The notes under the pieces were generated by a model. It was given only the letters and a program-made list of their open reading frames with translations. It had not been told where the DNA came from and made no database searches. This document shows positions 35,144-41,375 of a stretch of DNA of 41,375 nt, piece by piece (position 1 is the stretch's first letter; each line of letters opens with the position of its first letter). The translations under genes and the position numbers were made by a program. Source of the stretch: Methanobrevibacter curvatus (GTDB taxonomy: Archaea; Methanobacteriota; Methanobacteria; Methanobacteriales; Methanobacteriaceae). The stretch spans positions 1-41,375 of the forward strand of contig NZ_LWMV01000222.1 in assembly GCF_001639295.1 (NCBI RefSeq). The letters are read 5' to 3'.

Positions 35144-36796
35144 TTGGTATTTTCAGAGGACACAATTGGGAATTTTTTTGAAAAACAAGTAAAACTACAA
35201 GGAGACAAAGACTTTATTGTTTATCCTGATAGAAATCTAAGATTTTCATATAATTCATTTAATGAAAGAGTTAATAATTTAGCAAAAGGATTGTTAGCTA
35301 TTGGAGTTTCAAAAGGTGATCATGTTGGTATTTGGGCAAAAAATGTCCCTGATTGGCTAGCTTTTATGTTTGCAACAGCTAAAATCGGAGCTGTTTTAGT
35401 TACAATAAACACTGCTTACAAGAGTCATGAATTAGATTATATATTAAAGCAATCTGACATGAAAGTTTTAGCAATGATTGATGGATTTAGAGATGTAAGT
35501 TATATTGAAACAGTTTATAATTTAGTTCCAGAATTAAAAACATCTAAAAGGGACAACATTGAGAGTAAAGAATATCCATTCCTTAAAAATGTGGTTTATA
35601 TTGGTCAAGAAAAACATAGAGGAATGTATAATACTAAAGAACTAATTTTGCTTGGATCTCATCAAAGTGAGGATAAATTTATTGAGGTTAAATCTTCTCT
35701 TGACAACAATGATGTTATTAATATGCAGTACACTTCAGGAACAACAGGATTTCCTAAGGGAGTCATGTTAACACATAGAAATATTTTAAACAATGGTTTT
35801 GGAATTGGAGAGAGAATGAATTTCAATTCAAAGGATAAATTATGCGTTCCTGTACCTTTATTTCACTGTTTTGGGATTGTTTTAGGAGTTTTAGCTATTT
35901 TAACTCATGGAGCATGTTTAGTGATGTTAGAAGAGTTTGATCCATTATTGGCACTTTCAGCTATTGAAAAAGAGAAATGTACTGCTATTCATGGGGTCCC
36001 AACAATGTTTATTGCTGAGTTAAATCACCCTATGTTTGACATGTTTGACATGTCTTCACTAAGAACTGGAATAATGGCTGGTTCTACTTGTCCTATTGAG
36101 ACTATGAAAGAGGTTATGGATAAGATGAACATGAAAGAAATAACTAGTGTTTATGGTCTAACTGAATCTTCACCGGGCATGACTCAAACAAGTGCTGAAG
36201 ATGCAATTGAAAGAAAAGTAAATACTGTTGGTCGTAGATATGATGATGTTGAAGTTAGAATTGTTGATCCTGAAACTAACAAGCCATTAGACATTGGTGA
36301 AGTAGGTGAAATTTGTTGTAAAGGGTACAATATAATGAAAGGTTATTATAAAATGCCTGAAAAAACCGCTGAAGTTATTGATGATGAAGGATGGTTACAT
36401 AGTGGAGATTTAGCAACTGTTGATAAGGATGGATATTATTCTGTTGTGGGCAGAATAAAAGATATGATTATTCGTGGTGGAGAGAATATTTATCCTCGTG
36501 AAATAGAAGAATTTTTGTTTACTATAGATGGTGTCAAGGATGTTCAAGTTGCAGGGATAAAAGACGAAAAATACGGTGAAATTGTTGGTGCTTTTATTAT
36601 TAAAGAAGATGGAGCAGATTTAGAAGAAGAAGATATTCGTGATTATGCAGTTACAAAAATAGCTCGTTATAAAGTTCCTAAACATGTTTTCTTCGTAGAA
36701 AAATTTCCATTGACTACCAGTGGTAAAATACAAAAACACATTTTAAGTGAAATTGGATATGATTTAGTTTTAAAAAAATTAGAAGAGGATAATTAA
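35144..36796 (+). CDS. acyl-CoA synthetase (AMP-binding, ANL superfamily)
   Basis: The protein has 551 residues from TTG 35144. All ANL motifs are present: the P-loop-like [16 protein letters not shown], the adenine-binding [13 protein letters not shown], the hinge [23 protein letters not shown], then [15 protein letters not shown] and the catalytic lysine in [11 protein letters not shown]. It activates a carboxylic acid to acyl-AMP and then acyl-CoA; the chain length is unclear, with medium or long most similar to the pattern. AGGTGA at 35134-35139 and alignment with the usual N-terminus ([20 protein letters not shown]) favour TTG 35144. Longer starts at ATG 35093 and TTG 35069 exist, but 35069 would begin inside the MITE. 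The upstream promoter may now come from the element. Confidence 0.88.
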   Translation: MVFSEDTIGNFFEKQVKLQGDKDFIVYPDRNLRFSYNSFNERVNNLAKGLLAIGVSKGDHVGIWAKNVPDWLAFMFATAKIGAVLVTINTAYKSHELDYILKQSDMKVLAMIDGFRDVSYIETVYNLVPELKTSKRDNIESKEYPFLKNVVYIGQEKHRGMYNTKELILLGSHQSEDKFIEVKSSLDNNDVINMQYTSGTTGFPKGVMLTHRNILNNGFGIGERMNFNSKDKLCVPVPLFHCFGIVLGVLAILTHGACLVMLEEFDPLLALSAIEKEKCTAIHGVPTMFIAELNHPMFDMFDMSSLRTGIMAGSTCPIETMKEVMDKMNMKEITSVYGLTESSPGMTQTSAEDAIERKVNTVGRRYDDVEVRIVDPETNKPLDIGEVGEICCKGYNIMKGYYKMPEKTAEVIDDEGWLHSGDLATVDKDGYYSVVGRIKDMIIRGGENIYPREIEEFLFTIDGVKDVQVAGIKDEKYGEIVGAFIIKEDGADLEEEDIRDYAVTKIARYKVPKHVFFVEKFPLTTSGKIQKHILSEIGYDLVLKKLEEDN

Positions 36797-36800
36797 TTTA

Positions 36801-37102
36801 GAGCTTATGATTCAGTGGGTATAACTACAGCTGGAGAAAATAAGCCTAACAATAATAAAAAATATCAAATTAATTTAAAAAAAGCTAAAGGGCAAATCAT
36901 TGAAGTTGTTAATTAAGGCTGGAAAAAGCTCAAAATTGAATATTGGAACAGATCTTTAGATGGGCTACCAGTTGAAATCCATCTAATGAAAATGCTCATC
37001 CTCATACTGACTGCAACAAAGTAGCTATTACTTACAATGGAGTTATAACTAACTTTAAAGAATTAAAAGACAAATTAATTGAGAAAGGACACGAATTTTC
37101 AT
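36801..37102 (+). pseudogene. partial glmS duplicate
   Basis: The segment from YDSVGITTAGENK through [38 protein letters not shown] matches intact glmS about 550 bases downstream (37354-37655). It lacks the start and catalytic Cys2 region and ends after about 100 codons. In-frame stops (TAA after VVN) and small indels are present. It is a tandem partial duplicate lying in the leader of the real gene. Confidence 0.85.
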
Positions 37103-37132
37103 GACATTTATCAATGTATCTTTTTGACGCAG

Positions 37133-37170
37133 ATGGTTTTTAAAAAAATATAAATATTACTAAAAACCAT
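37133..37170 (+). promoter_or_regulatory. inverted repeat enclosing the glmS TATA box
   Basis: ATGGTTTTTA at 37133-37142 and its exact complement TAAAAACCAT at 37161-37170 enclose an 18-base loop containing a TATA-like AAATATAAATATT. The start codon is about 100 bases downstream. A repressor dimer bound here would cover the TATA box. No glmS ribozyme is recognisable, as expected for an archaeon. Confidence 0.45.
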
Positions 37171-37273
37171 ATATTGTTGTAATAAATGATTTTTTTATAT
37201 TTTTTTGTAAAAATAGTTATTACTGGTTAAATGGAATTTTTATAAGTTTTATAATTTTGAAAATGGTGAAAAA

Positions 37274-39112
37274 ATGTGTGGAATTGCAGGATGTATTAGC
37301 AAAAAACGAAGAGTAGCACCTATTTTATTAGATTCTGTGCGTAAATTAGAATACAGAGGTTATGACTCAGTGGGAATTGCTACAGTTGAAGAAAATAGAT
37401 ACAACAATAATAAAGAATATAATATTGGTTTAAAAAAAGCAAAAGGGCAAATCAGTAAAGTTGTTGACAAAGAATGGGAAAAGTTTGATGGAAATGTTGG
37501 AATAACTCATGTTAGATGGGCTACCCATGGAATTCCAAGTAATGAAAACTCTCATCCCCATACTGACTGCCATAACAAAGTAGCTATTGTTCACAATGGG
37601 ATTATAAACAATTTTAAAGAATTAAAAAATAAATTAATTGATGAAGGACATGAATTTAAATCTGAAACAGACTCTGAAGTAATAACACATATTATTGAAA
37701 GCTACATGGAAAAAGGAATGAATCTAGAATCTGCTTTAGTTGAAACAGTTGGTCATTTAGATGGAACATATGCTATTGGAGCTATTTCTACTAATAATCC
37801 TGATGAAATTGTTGCTGTTGGTAGAAAAAGTCCCCTTGTTATAGGAATAGGTGATGGAGAAAACTATTTAGCTTCTGATGTACCTGCATTTTTAAAACAC
37901 ACAAAAAAAATAATGTATCCTGCATATGATGAAATAGTTATATTAACAGCTGATAATGTAGTAGTGAAAGATTTAAATGGAAATGTTATTGAAAAAGAGA
38001 TAATTGAAACTAATTGGAATGAAGATATGGCTGAAAAAGCAGGATATGATCATTTCATGTTAAAAGAAATTCATGAACAAGCAATTACTGTTGAAAACAC
38101 ATTATCTGTTAAAGAAGAAATTGAAAATATTGTTAAAGATCTTAAAAGTATTAAAAGAATATGTTTTGTTGCTTGTGGAACATCTTACCATGCTGCGTTA
38201 ACTGGAAAGTACTTATTTGAAAACTATGCTCACATTCCTACTGATGTAATACTTGCCTCTGAATTTGGATACTCATTTAACTCTTTAGATGAAGAAACAT
38301 TGACAATATTTATCTCTCAATCTGGTGAAACTAGAGATACAATAGATGCAATTGAAATGGCTAAAGAAAAGTCTAAAACACTAGCTATTGTTAATGTTTT
38401 AGGTAGTCAAGCCACAAGGATTGCAGACTATGTTATTTACACTCAAGCAGGTCCTGAAATTGGTGTAGCTGCCACAAAAACTTATATTGGTCAATTAATT
38501 TGTATATATCTTCTTGCTGCCTTTTTTTCTAAACATCACTTAAAAGATGAAGTATTTGCCAACACACTTTTGAGAAAAATCAATTTGATTCCAAAATTAA
38601 TTGAAAAAATCTTAGAAAATGAAGATGAAATTAAAGATCTTTCTTTAAAATATAAATATCCTCCTAATTTTTTTTACTTAGGAAGAGGCTTAGCTTATCC
38701 TACTGCTTTAGAAGGAGCTTTAAAATTAAAGGAGATAACATATATCCATGCTGAAGGTTATGCTGCTGGAGAGTTAAAACATGGTCCTTTAGCTTTAATT
38801 GATTATTGTGTTCCGGTTGTTGTTTTACTTCCTAAAGGTGACAGTTATAAAGAAACAATGAATAATTTGTCTGAAGTTCAATCTCGTGGTGGTGATATAA
38901 TAGCTTTTACTTCGGATGTTGAGGATCTATCAGACCAAAAGGCTCAGGATGTTTTTGAAATCCCTAATGACTTAGGTGAAGAATTTGAAGAATTGTTTGC
39001 TCCACTAACATATATTATTCCTTTACAGCTATTATCTTATTATATAAGTATTTATCGAGGTTTAGACCCAGACCACCCTAAAAATTTAGCTAAATGTGTT
39101 ACAGTGGGTTAA
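37274..39112 (+). CDS. glmS: glutamine-fructose-6-phosphate aminotransferase (isomerizing)
   Basis: This 612-residue enzyme makes glucosamine-6-phosphate from fructose-6-phosphate and glutamine, the first step to UDP-GlcNAc for pseudomurein and glycans. The N-terminal class II glutaminase has Cys2 (MCGIAGCI), RGYDSVGIA, RWATHG, NGIINNF and ETDSEVI. Two SIS domains follow: CGTSYHAAL with SEFGYS and SQSGETRDT, then ATKTYIGQL, GRGLAYPTALEGALKLKEITYIHAEGYAAGELKHGP and the C-terminal DHPKNLAKCVTVG. The length is normal. GGTGA at 37265-37269 precedes ATG 37274. A broken partial duplicate and an inverted repeat over the TATA box lie upstream. Confidence 0.96.
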   Translation: MCGIAGCISKKRRVAPILLDSVRKLEYRGYDSVGIATVEENRYNNNKEYNIGLKKAKGQISKVVDKEWEKFDGNVGITHVRWATHGIPSNENSHPHTDCHNKVAIVHNGIINNFKELKNKLIDEGHEFKSETDSEVITHIIESYMEKGMNLESALVETVGHLDGTYAIGAISTNNPDEIVAVGRKSPLVIGIGDGENYLASDVPAFLKHTKKIMYPAYDEIVILTADNVVVKDLNGNVIEKEIIETNWNEDMAEKAGYDHFMLKEIHEQAITVENTLSVKEEIENIVKDLKSIKRICFVACGTSYHAALTGKYLFENYAHIPTDVILASEFGYSFNSLDEETLTIFISQSGETRDTIDAIEMAKEKSKTLAIVNVLGSQATRIADYVIYTQAGPEIGVAATKTYIGQLICIYLLAAFFSKHHLKDEVFANTLLRKINLIPKLIEKILENEDEIKDLSLKYKYPPNFFYLGRGLAYPTALEGALKLKEITYIHAEGYAAGELKHGPLALIDYCVPVVVLLPKGDSYKETMNNLSEVQSRGGDIIAFTSDVEDLSDQKAQDVFEIPNDLGEEFEELFAPLTYIIPLQLLSYYISIYRGLDPDHPKNLAKCVTVG

Positions 39113-39847
39113 ATATTTAATTTTCTTTTATTTTTATTTTCTTTTATTTTCTTCCTACTTTTTTTACTTTCATTTTTATCTTACTTTTTTCTACTTTTAT
39201 TTTTATTTTATTGTGACAGTCCGAAAGTTTATTTTAAAATAGAATAATGTAACTAGAAGTTAGAATTGGATAGTAGAAAACATTTAATTTTTTCTTTATA
39301 AGCAAGTGAGTTTTTTTTCAAAAAGATAATATTATTCTTCTGATTTATGTTTTAAATATAACCGTAAATGAATTAGTTATAATGATATTGTTGTTTTCTA
39401 ATTTTAAATTATGATGTATATAATTAACTTTTAAAAAAATATAATTGCTTATTGTTTTTTATTTATAATCTTGGACAAAAAATTTGTATTAATCTTTAGT
39501 TTAAATAGTATTTTAAATATTATTTTAAATATTATTTTAAATATTATTTTATTCTATTTACTTAATAATATAATTAATTATACTCAATATTTATAAAAAT
39601 AAATAATTATGGACTAATATTTCATGAAATTAAAGAATATTTAACTTAAATTATTTAATTTAGACAATTTTTTTTATAAATTATCAATTAAAAAATTTTT
39701 GTCATACATTATAATTTTTTTATATTTATCTTTTTAATCAATTTTTTATTATTTGATATTTTTTTTAATCAATTAATTAATTAATCAATTAATACTTTAA
39801 TGGTTTTTTGATAAAAAGATTATATTATTTATTTATGTAGTGATAAA
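39113..39847. other. 735-base intergenic region
   Basis: A pyrimidine-rich stretch (39120-39215, TTTTATTTTC repeats) directly after glmS is a likely oligo-T terminator. The remainder is AT-rich, with short runs such as ATTTTAAATATT repeated at 39505-39550, and no open frame. GTGATAAAATG at 39840 gives the start of the next gene. Confidence 0.55.
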
Positions 39848-41269
<1,422 letters not shown>

Positions 41270-41375
41270 CACTTATAATTAGTTAAATTTAAATTAAAAT
41301 ATTTTAAAGAATAATAAAAATTAAAGGTTTAAAAATAATTATTTTTAGTAAATATGTGTTAATATTAATTAAAAT

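Noticed and set aside
37103-37273. glmS leader considered as a glmS ribozyme
   Set aside because: The sequence is short and AT-rich with no ribozyme core, and the ribozyme class is bacterial.

Overview
The window is very AT-rich and reads as the chromosome of a Methanobrevibacter-like methanogenic archaeon (order Methanobacteriales). This rests on the base composition, GGTGA/GTGAT-type ribosome binding sites, TATA-like boxes instead of bacterial -35/-10 promoters, and the gene families: an archaeal-type PP-loop ATPase with a KH-like domain, a DUF752/MnmC-like methyltransferase, DUF998, zinc-ribbon membrane proteins and IS1595-type insertion sequences. The genus is inferred from general knowledge and was not checked by a search.

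Bases 1-15600 hold a large composite type III restriction-modification locus. One intact res gene (12623-15601) lies at the end of an array of mod genes: three nearly complete (2859-4774, 5963-7839, 10158-12112), one 5' remnant (1329-1720) and one 3' remnant (8721-9287). The three large copies have near-identical ends and different central target-recognition regions. Each is interrupted at the same place, about 30 codons after the catalytic DPPY motif, by a (GA)n tract of 13, 4 or 7 units that puts the two halves in different frames. This is the signature of phase-variable methyltransferases. Each mod copy or remnant is preceded by a small module: a YhcG/DUF1016 nuclease (one broken, one intact), VapBC (two) or TumE/TumA-like. 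The locus therefore looks like repeated [TA or nuclease]-[mod] cassettes sharing one Res. A RhuM-family remnant sits just before res.

Bases 15600-30100 are a mobile and defence-rich zone. They contain gene scraps, a degenerate tRNA-like sequence, zinc-finger and zinc-ribbon proteins, an AAA-ATPase-like/PD-(D/E)XK protein, a RelE/ParE-type toxin-antitoxin pair, a candidate structured RNA that is a GC-rich island, three head-to-tail IS1595-family copies (all altered), a DUF2085 gene, a DUF4143 ATPase preceded by three 23-bp iterons, and an XRE-ImmA/DUF4411 pair whose DUF4411 partner is frameshifted.

Bases 30300-41375 look more like ordinary chromosome. They hold a DUF998 membrane protein, the PP-loop ATPase, a hexapeptide-repeat acyltransferase, a small secreted protein, an XRE-cupin regulator, a thioesterase and an acyl-CoA synthetase (a probable functional group, split by a 265-bp MITE-like element), a partial glmS duplicate followed by intact glmS, and a MnmC-like methyltransferase carrying 22 consecutive AAT (Asn) codons.

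The most notable feature is the multi-mod, single-res type III system with dinucleotide tracts. It would be a candidate archaeal phasevarion in which several DNA specificities can be switched and shuffled, with toxin-antitoxin genes linked to each specificity gene.
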